A stretch of 64,000 nucleotides of DNA from Dolomedes plantarius (GCA_907164885.2 OU015496.1:107305822-107369821); one strand, 5' to 3'; positions 46,567 through 58,116 are shown, counted from the stretch's first letter. A program made the numbers and translations. Notes: generated by a model not told the origin, from the letters alone.

Positions 46567-47248
46567 TAAAACAGTTCCGTAACTGACTCATTCATTCACT
46601 GACTGACTGACATACAACGCACAGACCAAACCGCTGGACCTAAAGGGCTGAAATTTTGTATGGCGATTCTTCTAATAGTGTAGGGGTGCATTAAGAAAGA
46701 TTTTTCAAAAATTCTTCTTAGATTTTTTAAAATTAAATTTTTAAGCTGTTTTTTAAACTTTTTTTACGTTTGCATTTAAAATAATACATTGTGGGTTATA
46801 AAATTTATATCACGAGAAAGATTATAAAAAATCCTTCAAAATGAAATGTTTTTGGAATTTTTACCTCCATTTCCTGATGTTTCGTGAATTTTTAGAGATT
46901 AATTTTTAGAATTTAATTTATTAAATGCTGATCACGTGATTTCTTTTTCTGGTACTTTCAATAAATTTATCGTCACGTGCGTAACAACTAAATAGACAAA
47001 AAAAATATTTTTTTCTCTTTCTAATGCAGCAGAAGATTGGATATTATCCACAAAAAAAAAATGCATATCCCTTACGATTTTTTTATAAATATATATATAT
47101 AGATAGATATATATTTTACATCAATTGTATACATTGATCATCGCATTTATTATAAATATATATATTTATTTTTTGGCATAAATTGCATACGTTGACCGTT
47201 GTATTTAATTTGAATGTACTCCGTAGCGAAGCGCGGGTTTTCAGCTAG
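46567..47248 (+). mobile_element. Helitron family 2, body and 3' end
   Basis: It runs from TAAAACAGTTCCGTAACTGA through GGACCTAAAGGGCTGAAATT to the hairpin and CTAG end. It matches the reversed copy 58117-58885. Confidence 0.75.
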
Positions 47249-47736
47249 TTGATAATAAAAAAATAATTACCTGTGGTAGTTGGTTGTGTAAGGTGTTAGC
47301 CTACAGCACACAAAGTTACCGGAGTTTGAGTCAATAGCTTGACAACAGGTTTGAACAATACACTGGCCAGCGCAGACAAATGGAACTAGGAAGCCTCGGA
47401 CGTTGGCCACCAGGTGTCTCTGTCGGACAAGCTGTTGGCGCTGCTCTTTGCCTGCCCGGTATCAGGGGCACGGCGCAAGATCCGAAATACGAAAAAATTA
47501 TGTGTGAAAAAGTTATCCCTGCAGTCACAAAGTAACTCCCCTCCGTCTTTCGGTATTAAAAGAAACATTTCCAGTAAACATTTCCAGTAATGGTGTTTTT
47601 TGATGTTTAAAATAGCTTGTTATAAAATATTTTGTGCATTTTATTACTTATATAATTTTATTACACACTCTTTATATGTAATATATTTCATACAAACAGA
47701 GGTTTTTAAAGGCTCCTACTATGTAGGATCCTACTA

Positions 47737-49035
47737 CAGAGGCTGTTCACACATTTTTTAGACGATGTATATTGTATTCACAAAACTAAATTACATAAAA
47801 TTCTTGTGTTTTAAATGTTCTATTTGAGATCCCTTATTCTGAACTATCTTTCGACACCGCAATTTCCAGGATAATAATGCCCTTTGAAGTGTCAGAAGAG
47901 GTATTCTATCCCATTCCTCCTGAACAGCTTTCCAGAGTCCTGTAAGGGTTTTGGGACGACGTTTGGATAATGCAGATTTTAAAAGTCCGAAAGCACCAAA
48001 ATCCATAGGTGATACATCGGGAGATTTAGTAGGGATATCAGTGACGGGTATGGACTTGATACCAGTTTTTTGTTCCATTTCTTTTAGGAAATTTACAGTG
48101 GATTTTGATGTGTGACTGCTAGCTTTGTCCTGATGGAGTCTCACAGATTGATGGCACTGTGGGTAAAGCGATGTTATTTCATTCAGAAAAATTGGCAATA
48201 AAATATCTTCCTGATAGTATTTGGAGTTAATCTTGACCTTTTTTCCACTCTCTTTATTTTTAATTTGCCATTATAAGAAAAACCAGCAACAATCATGAAT
48301 CCCTTAGAAAAACTTTCTTTCGAATCTTTGAACCATGTACTTGAATTTTTTCTCCCCTTTTATGATAATAAATGGCTCTTTTTTTGTTGCAATCATTTAA
48401 ATGCACCCATGATTCATCTATTGTGGCAATTGTTTTCCATTTTTCTTTGGATAAGTGTTTCTCATATAGAATTCTGCAGCGTGTCCTGCTTTCAGCGATA
48501 TGATTTGGAAGAAGACGATGCACATTGCGTTTTTTCGCTTTCTTAAGATTTAAATCAACGTTTATCATTTTGTTTACAGTGGACACCGAGCATTTTAAGG
48601 ATTTTGCAACTGTCCTTTGACTAGGGGGATTTTCTTCTAACATTAAACAACATACCTTTGCAATATTCGAAGATGTCCGTTTTTTCCTTGGATACTTGTT
48701 TGGAATTTTGTCCTACTTGAGGCTCTAATTTGACGTTTTTTCCCTTTCTTGTTGAAGATATTACCTATCGAATCTTTAGATATCACAAAACTATGACTCT
48801 CACATAATTTTTGGATAACGGAGTATGCATATTTCTCTTCGGAAAGAGCATAAATGTAGCCTTCGAACCACTGCTTTGTTAAAAACACCATTTTGAATAA
48901 AAACAAAATTTTCAAGCCGCAGACGATAATTTTGACTTTTAAAAACATAGTACAATTGCAATTATTTCTTTTGCAGCAAACGATTTTTTACTGCCGCTTA
49001 CCAAAATCGTCTAAAAAATGTGCGAACAGCCTCTG
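47737..49035 (-). mobile_element. DD41D (rosa-like) Tc1/mariner element, copy C
   Basis: The ends are CAGAGGCTGTTCACACA and its inverse CAGAGGCTGTTCGCACA. TA flanks are at 47735-47736 and 49036-49037. It is 1299 bp. It is the best-preserved of the three copies. Confidence 0.88.
47791..48891 (-). pseudogene. DD41D-type transposase, broken, copy C
   Basis: The likely start is MVFLTKQWFEG (48891). The helix-turn-helix region (PSQRTVAKSLKCSVSTVNK) is in a second frame (48643 down). The catalytic residues are all kept: TIDESWVHLND, HQDKASSHTSK and SPMDFGAF. The second and third Asp are separated by 41 residues, which defines the DD41D (rosa) group of Tc1/mariner. Frameshifts near 48700, 48295 and 48200 split it into three pieces. 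It ends LKHKNFM (47791). Confidence 0.85.
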
Positions 49036-49239
49036 TATTTCCTCCTCGTGGGGTTTGTACTGGTTGGAGTTGTAGGAGGTACTAGAGGTCTGGAGGGTAA
49101 GAAAGCTCTACATTGTGGTGGCACCCACATTGAGAGCAATTTTTGTTCACCTAAATGGAGCTCCCATAATGAAGAAGCCAACAAATTCACCATAGATGGC
49201 GCATGTCACCCTGACAAATGCCCCCCCCCCCCCCCGCTT

Positions 49240-50955
49240 TAGGAAAAATAAAAACATATGTTCCGTTTTTCCTGGGTTCGTTAGGATTGAATAAAATTTC
49301 TTCAGATAGTGCACTCAAAATAAAATTTATTATTCTGTAAATTCTTCAGGCGCATAGACAAATTCAAGCAGAAAATACGTCACAACTGTTTTATATACAG
49401 CAGAAAACTCTAAAAACACAAGTCAGGATACCAGAGTCTTCAATACAATACCCACCTAACGCATTTTCAACACATTCAATTGTCAGCAGAAAAGAACTGA
49501 GTTTCAATTCCAATGTCAGATATATTTATAGACTTCCAAAGCGCCCCCCCAATCGATCAGCCAGCTAGATATCTCTAGAAGCATCTAGAAAGGTCTAGAC
49601 GGAAAGTTGGCCACCATTTGACGCCATATCACCAAATGTGGTGAAATATCGTCAAATATGGCGACCAATATAAGTCACCAAATCCATCGCCAATTTGGCG
49701 ATAACTCTCATATTTGGCTAATTACCATAGACTTGTAAAATTCGTAACAATATATTGCCTCAAAACTATCTGTTTTGAAAACAGTTTTGATAAATTTAAA
49801 AAGATGAATTAAAATGCACTTTTATAGGTAAGAGTTTGTAGAAAATGTTCGACATTTTCTTGAAAAATATGTAGCGGTAGTTCTATTCTTTATTCAAACT
49901 CCGCAATCTTGGGGAGTAAATGGACGAAGTTCAATTTCTCCTCTTTGTCCCGCGCTCGCCAAAAGCTCCCTTTTCGATCGTTACTGCGAAAGCCAGAGAC
50001 CATACGGGTTAATAGACTATTACCGTAGATGTAGCATTTCTCTTTATAGTTATCTTTGTTACTTTTGTGTTTTCCTTTTGGCTACAGTGATCTTTGAAAA
50101 CTTGCCATTGGAAATAAATTTTTTTTTCAGAAACATAGCTTCTATCATGCAATCGAGGTCTGAATAAAAAAACAATATTTTAAAAGGGCATTTAACATAT
50201 GTAACTACTTATGGTAACTACTTTTAAAACATGACCATGCATAGGTAAATGTTAAGTAATAAACTTGGGTTTAATCTATTTTATAAAGAAAAATAAAACC
50301 AGCCTTTAGAGATCAGAATATCTGCATATTTGCTTACCTACAACATATTTTTCGAATTTAGTAGCTGCATTAATTATGTAATCGAATATTGTTGAATTAT
50401 TTGGCTTTGCGGCCTCATGTTACCCTAAAAATTATATCAAACTATTGATTATTAAATAGTCTAAGAGTTTGTTACGCATTTTCTTCTTGCTATTTGTTAT
50501 CTTTAAATAAGGTGAACTTACTATGCATTTACTATGGGTCGATAATTTTTTTTTACTATTCACTGAGTGCCAGTTATTCTATAAATTAATCAAAATTTAT
50601 CTGTAGATAATATATGTGTTCTAAATTGCAGTTTTAATTGTCTTAATTACTCCAAAATTATTAATCAGTATGTTTTGAGATCAATTCTTTTGAGTTTAAT
50701 TGCAATTATAAACCATATTATTGTGCGCTTAATTCTTTTTAATTAAGTTGCAATTAATCAATGTTGAATGCCAAATTCCTCTAAATTTAGTTTTAAGTTC
50801 AAACTACTGATTATCAAGTATTCTAAAAGTTTAATATGCATTTTCTTCCTGCCGTTCGTTATCTTTAAATAAGCTAGTAGGTAATAGGTTTCAGTAGGGG
50901 CAACTAAAAAATTCCAACAATTTCTATTCTATGGGTGATGAAACTGTTGCCGGTG
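49240..50955. other. No assigned gene; short hairpin-rich patch and a small repeat
   Basis: At 49605-49705 several overlapping CACCAAATGTGGTG / CGCCAATTTGGCG-type palindromes occur. A ~70 bp block (TAAGAGTTTG...ATTTTCTTC...TTATCTTTAAATAAG) occurs at about 50440-50510 and again at about 50810-50880. No coding region is recognised. Confidence 0.5.
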
Positions 50956-50961
50956 AAAATA

Positions 50962-52182
50962 CACTGAAGTGCCACTGAATTAGGGATAGCAAAGCCTATG
51001 CAAATTGTGTAGCGCTGCGCATCATGTATGCGCAAGTGAGGGCGCTGTGGTAACTGCATATATAGCGCGTACTGTGGTTGTTCTGAATTAGTTGTTGGAA
51101 TTGCCAGTATGGGTAAACTGCCTAATTTAGACGCCTTCGATCGCGGACAAATCGTAGGTGCGCGACGCATGGGCCATTCAATTTCCGAAATCGTCAGACA
51201 GCTAGGATTTTCAAGGTCGACAGTGTCAAGAGTATACCAAGAATACATGGATGGTGGAAAAAAACTAGCGATCGGGCAAACTGCAAAGGACAATTAGCCT
51301 TGACAGTGCGTGGTGAGAGACGGCTCAGGCGTATTGTACGTAGCCAGCGAAGCCAAACATTAGCTCAAATTATCACCCAGTTTAATGACGGTGCCAGTCG
51401 TACAGTCAGTAAACTGACTGTGCAACGCTCGCTTCACCGTATGGGTTTCGGGAGCCGTCGACCTACGAGAGTACCATTGCTCTATATTCGCCATCGGGCT
51501 GCACGTCTTGCCTGGGCAAGAGAGCACAGAGACTAGAGTGTAGAGGACTGGAAACGAGTAGCATGGAGTGATGAGTCTCGATTCCGAGTACTTAACGCCG
51601 ACGGGAGGCTGAGAATATGGCGTCAGGCTCATGAAGCTATAGATCCTGCATGCCTGGCTGGAACTGTACAAGGGCATGGTGGCTCAATCATGGTCTGGTT
51701 TTTTTTTTTTCGTGGCACAGTTTGGGATCTGTGGTGCGTGTACCAACCTCCCTCAATGCAATTCGGTACGTAGAGTTGCTGGGTGATCACCTCCATCCGT
51801 TTGTGATGTTCCGTTATCCGCACGGTAATGGAGTTTTCCAGCAAGACAACTGTACCTCTCACAAGTCCCGGTTGGCTACTGGCTGGTTGGATAAGCATTC
51901 CTCTGACTTCTCTGTCACGAATTGGCCACTTAGAAGCCCAGACTTAAATCCTATTGAGCATCTTTGGGATGTTTTGGAACAAGGCGTGAAAGGCCATCAC
52001 ACAGCACCAAAGAACCTTACTGAATTATGGACAGCTTTAGCCAATATTTGGTAAGCCATTCCCGTGGAACGTTTCCAGAAACTTGTTGAATCTATGCCTC
52101 GTCGTGTGGCAGCCGTTATCAAGGCCAGAGGAGGCCCAACTCGTTACTAGGTAGGTATCCGTAATTCATTGGCACTTCAGTG
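50962..52182 (+). mobile_element. Tc1-like element, 1221 bp, decayed
   Basis: The ends are CACTGAAGTGCCACTGAATT and its inverse with one change (CACTGAAGTGCCAATGAATT). TA flanks are at 50960-50961 and 52183-52184. A single broken transposase fills the interior. Confidence 0.9.
51109..52150 (+). pseudogene. Tc1-type transposase with DD36E spacing, broken
   Basis: It starts MGKLPNLDAFDRGQIVGA (51109). A homeodomain-like HTH (ISEIVRQLGFSRSTVSRVY) is in the first piece; the second HTH (VSKLTVQRSLHRMGFGSRRP) is in the second. Catalytic residues are WSDESRF, FQQDNCTSH and SPDLNPIEHLW. I count 36 residues between the second Asp and the Glu, rather than the 34 of classic Tc1. Lesions: an A-run frameshift near 51265, TAG at 51534, a poly-T slip at 51700-51710 and TAA at 52052. 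The end is RGGPTRY plus TAG (52150). Confidence 0.85.
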
Positions 52183-52450
52183 TAGATCATGTTGGTTTAT
52201 ATAGGACCGCGCTCAGTGGTGATTATTTAGTTGCTTACAATAGATCTGATCGTGGCAAATCATAGACAGCGTGTATGGCTAGTCCGATTCACGAGGAGTT
52301 GGCAACATATATTTTCTTTTATCTTTGCTCCCTTCGTTCAAGAAATTTAACGAATATCAATAATTCACTGTTCGAACCGAGGTAATGAACGTTATGAGAC
52401 GTGTTCGTTTGTCGGGGAGTCACCACGATTAAACTCCGTTTAGAAACCCA

Positions 52451-52636
52451 TTGTTTCGGGAGCAAAACGGTTGGAATAACAATTCATTATATTGCAGCAC
52501 TTCTCATTATTCTGGGCAATATTATTATTCAAGATTTTCTCCGGGGCAAATAGAAAACCCCTTGCAACCTGGAACTCCGACCACACAAGAGGCTTGGGAT
52601 AACGAGTCAGAAGCTTCACCCTTTTTATCTTTGTAA
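52451..52636 (+). CDS. Short ORF of unknown function before an AATAAA
   Basis: A 61-residue frame, rich in Ser, Asn, Tyr and Gln, ends at 52636, and AATAAA follows at 52636-52642. It might be the last exon of the second (Myb-like) gene of a Harbinger element, since a Harbinger transposase exon lies convergent at 52757-53041. I recognise no domain, so this is weak. Confidence 0.25.
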   Translation: MFREQNGWNNNSLYCSTSHYSGQYYYSRFSPGQIENPLQPGTPTTQEAWDNESEASPFLSL

Positions 52637-52756
52637 TAAAATATATGTATATTTGTTTAAAACAAATTTACTTAAAATTTATTACAAAAAAAAATGTTTG
52701 TAATATGTATTTTATTTCAATAAACTTGCAAATTTTTAATGAAATATTTTTGCTTA

Positions 52757-53041
52757 CCTTAAAGTAACAGATAATCTTTCCTGCGGTGGTATAGTCAAAC
52801 GTAATTTTGTATTTTGGTAAGAAATTCTGGGCCCCGCTAATAACAACAGGTTGTCGAAACTTTCAACGCTCATCCGAAAGTAGTTGAAAAGTTTTGTTGG
52901 GTGTACTCTTAAATCTTCAAATAATTTATAAAATTGCTCATCAAATAATCTCCTACTTGTTATTGGATGGACCCAAAATCTTCTGTGGTTTTGTTTACGT
53001 TTTCGCCGTAGAGCGAGGGCACAAACACATGCAGCTTCCAC
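52757..53041 (-). pseudogene. PIF/Harbinger (HARBI1-like) transposase, first exon
   Basis: The minus strand encodes 95 residues with RRFWVHPITSRRLFDEQF, LRVHPTKLFNYFRMS, FDNLLLLAGPRI and IPPQERLSVTLR. This is the recognisable N-terminal region of HARBI1-like transposases, which carry the DDE core in later exons. A GTAAGC splice donor follows directly (52756 down). No downstream exon with the catalytic residues was found in the remaining 500 bp before the Tc1, so the gene appears truncated. The start Met at 53041 fits the usual beginning of these proteins. Confidence 0.8.
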
Positions 53042-53174
53042 GAAATCCAGTTTCAGACTGAGTGTAAAGCAACTATTTAGTGGCCAGTGTGCGGCTGCCG
53101 AAGGTATTCGGCAACTTTCAAGTGACTAAACTGTTTAATCGCCAAAATTAAAAGTTGCCAGTGGGCCCCTGGCC
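52757..53174 (-). mobile_element. Harbinger element, 5' part
   Basis: Reversed, the sequence begins GGCCAGGGGCCCACTGGC at 53174, with TTA adjacent (53175-53177), followed by 130 bp of leader and the transposase exon. The GGCC start and TTA flank match the MITEs at 19748 and 55384. The other terminus was not found. Confidence 0.6.
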
Positions 53175-53304
53175 TTACCATATTAATACGTCCTAAACTG
53201 TAGTTTTGATTGTGTCTTAATTACGCCAAAATTATTAAGTATTAATCAAAATATTGTGAGCTCAATTCCTTTGTGTTTAATTGTAGTTATATTGTTCCTA
53301 ATGC

Positions 53305-53632
53305 TCCCTGTCCAGAAGATCCAGGCCATGTTCATATAGGCTTCGGGGAGCGTAGTAAAGCTCCAGTTTTATAATAGCACCACAAGGGTCGGCGTCCGAC
53401 TTGGCTAGGTGCCACCATAATTTTGATCGAGCACCCCCAGGAGCGACATCTGGGGGATCGTACTTTCCCCACCCACTGACAACATAAGACTTTCCTGCCG
53501 ACGGATTTCACGTGTCTATATGCGGCTTTATGACGATGAGACACGATGATATTTAACTACGCCTGTCGGGATTCGATCCGAGCACCCTCAGTACCGAAAT
53601 CCGACATGCTAGTGATAGGCTACCTCGGGCCC
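53305..53632 (-). repeat. tRNA-derived SINE, type 1, copy 3
   Basis: Reversed, it opens with GAGGTAGCCTATCACTAGC (A-box-like) and GGATCGAATCCCGAC (B-box-like). The body matches 28425-28750, with the shared GACCCTTGTGGTGCTAT. Confidence 0.8.
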
Positions 53633-54054
53633 AATTGTAATTATAAACCCTATTATTGTGCAATTACTTCTTCTAAATCCAGTTGATATTATAAATCACT
53701 GTTGAGTTTCTAAATTCTTCTAAATTAAGTTTTCATTACTAACTCTGCTGTTAGTCGTCAATTTCTTCCAGTGTCGCAAATGAAAACCATACGATACTTG
53801 ATAATTCAAAATTTTGTCGCAAGTATTAATCATTTCTGCCTGCTAAATTCCTCTCGATATAATCTCCGTTACTAATCATGCTATTGTATGCTAATTTACT
53901 CCCAAAGTCGCGAATATGAACCATATGATACTTAATGCCTCAAAGTCGGACGCGAATAGTAACCAGATTACTGACCACTTAATCACACAAGGTTTATTTA
54001 GTTAAATCAACAATTTAGTTAAAGCAAGAATAAAGTGTTCATTATATATTTTCA

Positions 54055-54335
54055 GGTTTAGAATTTTATGCCTGAAGAAATTTCTAAAGTTTACTATAAG
54101 TCTGACCTAAGCATAACTTTTGCTAAAATCAACAATTAAGGGTCCATTATATAGGTTCAGGTTTAGAGTTTTATGCCAGAAGAAATTTTGAAAATTTGCC
54201 ATGAGTCTGAACTAAGCATAACTTTTGTTAAATGAGCGATTAAGTGTTCATTATGTATTTCCAGGTTTAGAATTTTAAGCCAGAAGAAATTTCTAAAGTT
54301 TACTATAAGTCTGATCTAAGGATAATATTTTTTAT
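54055..54335 (+). repeat. Minisatellite, ~100 bp unit, 3 copies
   Basis: The block CAGGTTTAGAATTTTATGCC, AGAAATTT, CTATAAGTCTGA and TAAGCATAACTTTTG repeats near 54054, 54159 and 54263. Confidence 0.85.
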
Positions 54336-54403
54336 TTCTGAGCTTAAGATAATTTTGGATGCAGAAACCCATTATCGATAAAAATTAATGTGCCGCATAC
54401 TAG

Positions 54404-54832
54404 ATGAACCTTCACAGAATAATGAAAGATTCAATAACTTTTGAAATGTATTTTCAGCACCGAATGTATTTCATTCTCTTTTCCATACCTCTTCTATTCA
54501 TCGCGAGAGAATTATACAACATTCATTCCGCATTCACCCTGAACGATCTTGTTTCCTTCAGAAAAATGTTAATAACGAATCTACTTAAGGCATCCGGTAT
54601 TATGAATGGGGCATTACTTACCCAAATGCTTATGAAAAATGCTAAGTTTCCATTCACTGGGAAGAAAATTACCAGATGCCTCTGTAGCAGTGCGCCTTAT
54701 CATTATCTCCAATACGGCTTTCCAATCATAATGAAAACTATCGCGCTCGTATCGAAGTTATTGGTTCGAATGATATGCGAGATGCGGGGTATTATGTTCA
54801 CTTCTGTTCGGGTACGTGACGCAATGAACTGA
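54404..54832 (+). other. Repeat R3, copy 1, with 142-codon ORF
   Basis: A 142-residue frame (MNLHRIMKDSITFEMYF...) is hydrophobic in its first third, with no recognised domain. Its C-terminal part (LLVRMICEMRGIMFTSVRVRDAMN region) resembles in frame the start of the ORF at 59458, and DNA blocks such as TATGAATGGGGCATTACTT recur near 59314. It may be a diverged repeat with chance ORFs or an old coding module. No function is proposed. Confidence 0.35.
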
Positions 54833-55149
54833 ATCGTTTCAGATCATTCTCTTTTGATCAAGTCATTTGCAAACATCAAAGGATTCTGTACTTATTATTT
54901 ATTTTAATATCGATAAAAATGGGTCTTTGTATTATACCAGTATTTTGTTATGTAAATTTCTTTACTTTTGCCATTCCATAGTAACTTTGTGATTGAAATT
55001 TAAATCGGGTGAAGTAACTCGTTTAACCTCAGGGGGATAGTATGCAAAATGGTTCCACCCTCCCCCCCCCCCCGAAATGTAGGTTATTCCTCCATTATAT
55101 ATATGTTAATGAAAAGTTGAATCAGTCTTCAATTATGTTCCGCCATGCG

Positions 55150-55312
55150 ATGACCGAAGGTATTATAGGGTGCTGGCATTAGGTACCAGAGTCTGTGGGT
55201 TCGAGTCCCACTCATAGCATGGATAGTTCGGAATTAGTTTGAAGTAGTAGGTACCGGTCTAATTAGCCTTCGTGTGACCGTAGCGGTCTCAAACAACAAA
55301 CCAACCAGTTAT
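55150..55312 (+). repeat. tRNA-like SINE, type 2, copy 2
   Basis: It has an A-box-like TAGGGTGCTGGC segment, a B-box GGTTCGAGTCCC (about 55198) and a short body ending CAAACAACAAACCAACC, similar to the end at 22010-22025. Confidence 0.6.
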
Positions 55313-55383
55313 GTTCGAGTCAGGCAATGTTCCCCCTCCCCCCACACACTTACGAGCCACATTTTTCTACCTATGTGCTGTTA

Positions 55384-56326
55384 GGCCTGGACTCCACTTC
55401 ACCAGAAAACGCGACAGAAACAGAAAACAGAATCGGAAAATCTACGCACTTCCGGTTTTTTCCGTTTCTGCCCAGCAGAATGACGGCGGAAAACACAGTT
55501 GAAAATGTTGAACTTTTCTGTTTCCGTCCGCGGATTCCGCGTGTATGACAGCCAATAGGAATGCGTCTTGATCCACGAAACACAAAACAGCAATGGCGTC
55601 TCGGTTTGACATGGAAGCGTTTATTTATGAAGTTGGGGCTTACCCATTTCTACCATCACCTCCATAACTTCAAGCTAAATAAGTCAAACAGTAAATTCTA
55701 CTAGAATAATTTGTTGGAATAATGATTTTCTATTACCAGATAATGGATTTAGTGCAAACTGATCTGTAATCCTAAGATGTCACTTTGTAAAGGTCTGATA
55801 TTTTTAACTATCCAAATATTATAGAGATGATATACACTAAACATGACAACTAAAACCCTCAGTAATATTTTGTCGAAGTTTCTATTACATACTATTTGTT
55901 ATGCACTACTGTTTTTTCAACAAGACTGTTTTTTCAGAACTCCTGATCGGTAGATCTATAATTAAGGTGTTGTGAATACCATGTTTTTCCCTTTCTTGGA
56001 AAATCTTTCGAACCCAGAATCGATGTTTTCTTTTTTTTTTTGCTTCAGAGGTTCTAATTAAAGACAGCAGACTTAGAAAGTTCAAACTCGCCATAGCAAA
56101 ATCTGTGTCGTTTTCCATACTTTCTTGAGCTTAAGTATTTTATGTCCGAATCACAGCCAATGTAAAACAATAAACAAAAAAAAAAAAACGACGACAGATG
56201 GCGCCAGCTGAGCGGAATCTGGTGAATTGGAGTACAGAAAGAACGGAATCTCAGCAGAAACGGAAAAAAGAAAAAAATTCCGTTTTCTGTTCTGTTTTCT
56301 GTCTCTGGTGAAGTGGAGTCCTGGCC
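55384..56326. mobile_element. Non-autonomous PIF/Harbinger element, 943 bp
   Basis: The inverted ends are GGCCTGGACTCCACTTCACC and its inverse with a one-base shift (GGCCAGGACTCCACTTCACC), followed by AGAAAACxGAAACAG-type subterminal repeats. TTA flanks both sides (55381-55383, 56327-56329). No transposase is present. Confidence 0.85.
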
Positions 56327-56329
56327 TTA

Positions 56330-57050
56330 TGTATAAGGGACTCTTCACAATACATGCACCGAAGTCAGCGTTGCTGGAATTGAAAAGAAAGTTTTAAACC
56401 AGTCACAGAGATGAACTCAATCAGTCACGAACTTTTCGAGATATTTGATTGATTGGAATATTATTGACAGGAGATATATTGACGCTAACGGTTGGAATGT
56501 GAAGACCCCGTTCATCAGCACGTAACAGATTGAACAGGTAGTTATCGGTCACCACTTTTATTTCTCATTGATGCAAAAATTTCGAGGAATGCTGAACTTT
56601 GAAAATATCTAGTATGTATTAGAATTAACATTATTATAATTTTTTTTAAAAAAAGGTAGTACGCCACAATTATTTTTTGTAAGGAGATTTATCTTTAAGT
56701 TCGCTTACCTAACGACATTTTATGTAATCTTAGAAAACTGTAATCTAATGAAAATGCAATTATTTTACTTCAAAGAATTATTTATTTAAATTATTTTACA
56801 ACTATTTATTTAAAAGAATGATTAAAAAACATTCGTTTGACAATTTCTTGAAGAAACAGTAAACCTAGGTACAGAGCAGTTATATCTTTAATTATTTAGT
56901 AAATAGTTATTTTAACTTTAGTACATAACTTTAGTTAAACTTTACAAATATACAAGTGAAATTCGCGTTTGCTTCGAATTTTATGTCTCAGAATTAAAAT
57001 GTCTTTTCTTCGGGAAACTAAAGTTTTTGAAATCTTTATTGTCTTTTGAG
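56330..57050. other. No assigned feature
   Basis: This is AT-rich sequence with no gene, RNA or terminal repeat recognised. Confidence 0.5.
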
Positions 57051-57138
57051 AAGTTATTTTACACTTTAAAATTACATTTACATAACACGTTTTCTTTTGA
57101 AAATGACGTTCAAAATAAGGAAACTAAGGCGAAAAGGG

Positions 57139-57986
57139 TGTGACGAATTAAATGAATTCCTCCAATCAATTAAAATCCTCCCCACCCTAAAGAAAATAAC
57201 AATTCTCAAACCGGAGGAGAAATCATCCCCAAGGCAGACCAGACTCCACTCGCACGCAACAGGTGGTGTCTAGCTCAGAAGATTGAGCTCAACAGAAGTG
57301 GTGCCAGTCTGTCGCGGAAATTAACACTAGTGCTGAATGATGCTTTCGCCATGGTTCGCCAGATTAATGACGAAGGACTCGGGGACGCAACATCGTAGGC
57401 ATCTTGGCGCGCGCGGTTTGAGCAGATAAAAAGCCTCAGATCTGACATGACCGTTGAAAGAGCCAATGGGAAAATATACGAAATTTCCTCGACGGTGACG
57501 CCAAGTTCGGAGACCAGGAGATGAACTTTTGGAAATAGTTAGTTAGCCGTAAATTCTCGAGCTAAGAAGCAGAACTCTGGCCAGCGGTCTTGACTGATAT
57601 GCGAGGGCCCAATAGGACTCGTTTCGCCGACTTATAAAGTCAACGTGATTTCTCGAAAAGAGAAATATAAGCTTAAGTCTGATAAGATTGTTTTTGGAAG
57701 ATATCTCAACGAGAGATTCTGTCCTGATCATCCAGATCATATTTTCAATTCCACGCAGTCATCCTCTCTGCAGGAGAAGCTAATCGAGGACCCAGTCGAA
57801 CTCGAGACTATTTCGTTAAGAAAATTCATCTGGGAGCCCATCTCAACGGACTCATTTGACTGTATTAGATGAGATCATCGATTTTATCCTGTAACCCGTT
57901 TCTTACTGTATATCACCTCTTTATTTTCTTCAGCTGATTTAGAAATAAATTAGTACTTTTTAAATTAATTGGCTCAATACGTTACA
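57139..57986 (+). mobile_element. Solo LTR, 848 bp
   Basis: It starts TGTGACGAATTAAATG and ends AATACGTTACA, flanked by AGGG on both sides (57135-57138, 57987-57990). The uninterrupted paralogue at 59025-59045 shows the empty site. A TTATAAAG box lies at about 57631, and AAATAAAT (about 57946) could serve polyadenylation, which supports plus orientation. The family is undetermined; a 4 bp duplication is common for gypsy-type elements. Confidence 0.8.
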
Positions 57987-58116
57987 AGGGATGCTTTTCT
58001 TTACTAGCTTTTACGATTTACATTATCTTTTGAAAATGCCATATAGGAATAGTAAATCTCTTAAAATGAGGATAAGTTTCGGCTCAGTCTGTTGATAACA
58101 ACAGATTTATGAAATA

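Larger units (their letters stand above)
44277..47248 (+). mobile_element. Composite Helitron: family 1 head, family 2 tail
   Basis: It starts A|TCTATACTAATATATAAAG (44277) with family 1 sequence almost identical to 37568-39230, including the GGCCGCCATCTTGGA module. After a palindrome cluster (45986-46078) family 2 begins at 46085. The segment ends with CCGTAGCGAAGCGCGGG, TTTTCAG and CTAG (47245-47248), then T. pogo-like sequence lies on both sides, consistent with one A-T insertion. Confidence 0.65.
43596..47550 (-). mobile_element. pogo-like relic, split by a Helitron
   Basis: The left end has GATGGGGTTACTTTGCGAC (43606) and the right end, reversed, has a GGGGAGTTACTTTGTGAC block (about 47525-47545). 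CACAAAGTTAxC-type subterminal motifs recur near 43780, 43860, 44172 and 47320. Transposase similarity is in 43965-44135. The middle is occupied by 44277-47248. The exact ends are uncertain. Confidence 0.55.

Noticed and set aside
55311..56348. Several ORFs of 60-73 aa on both strands
   Set aside because: They coincide with the inverted ends and subterminal repeats of a non-autonomous Harbinger element.
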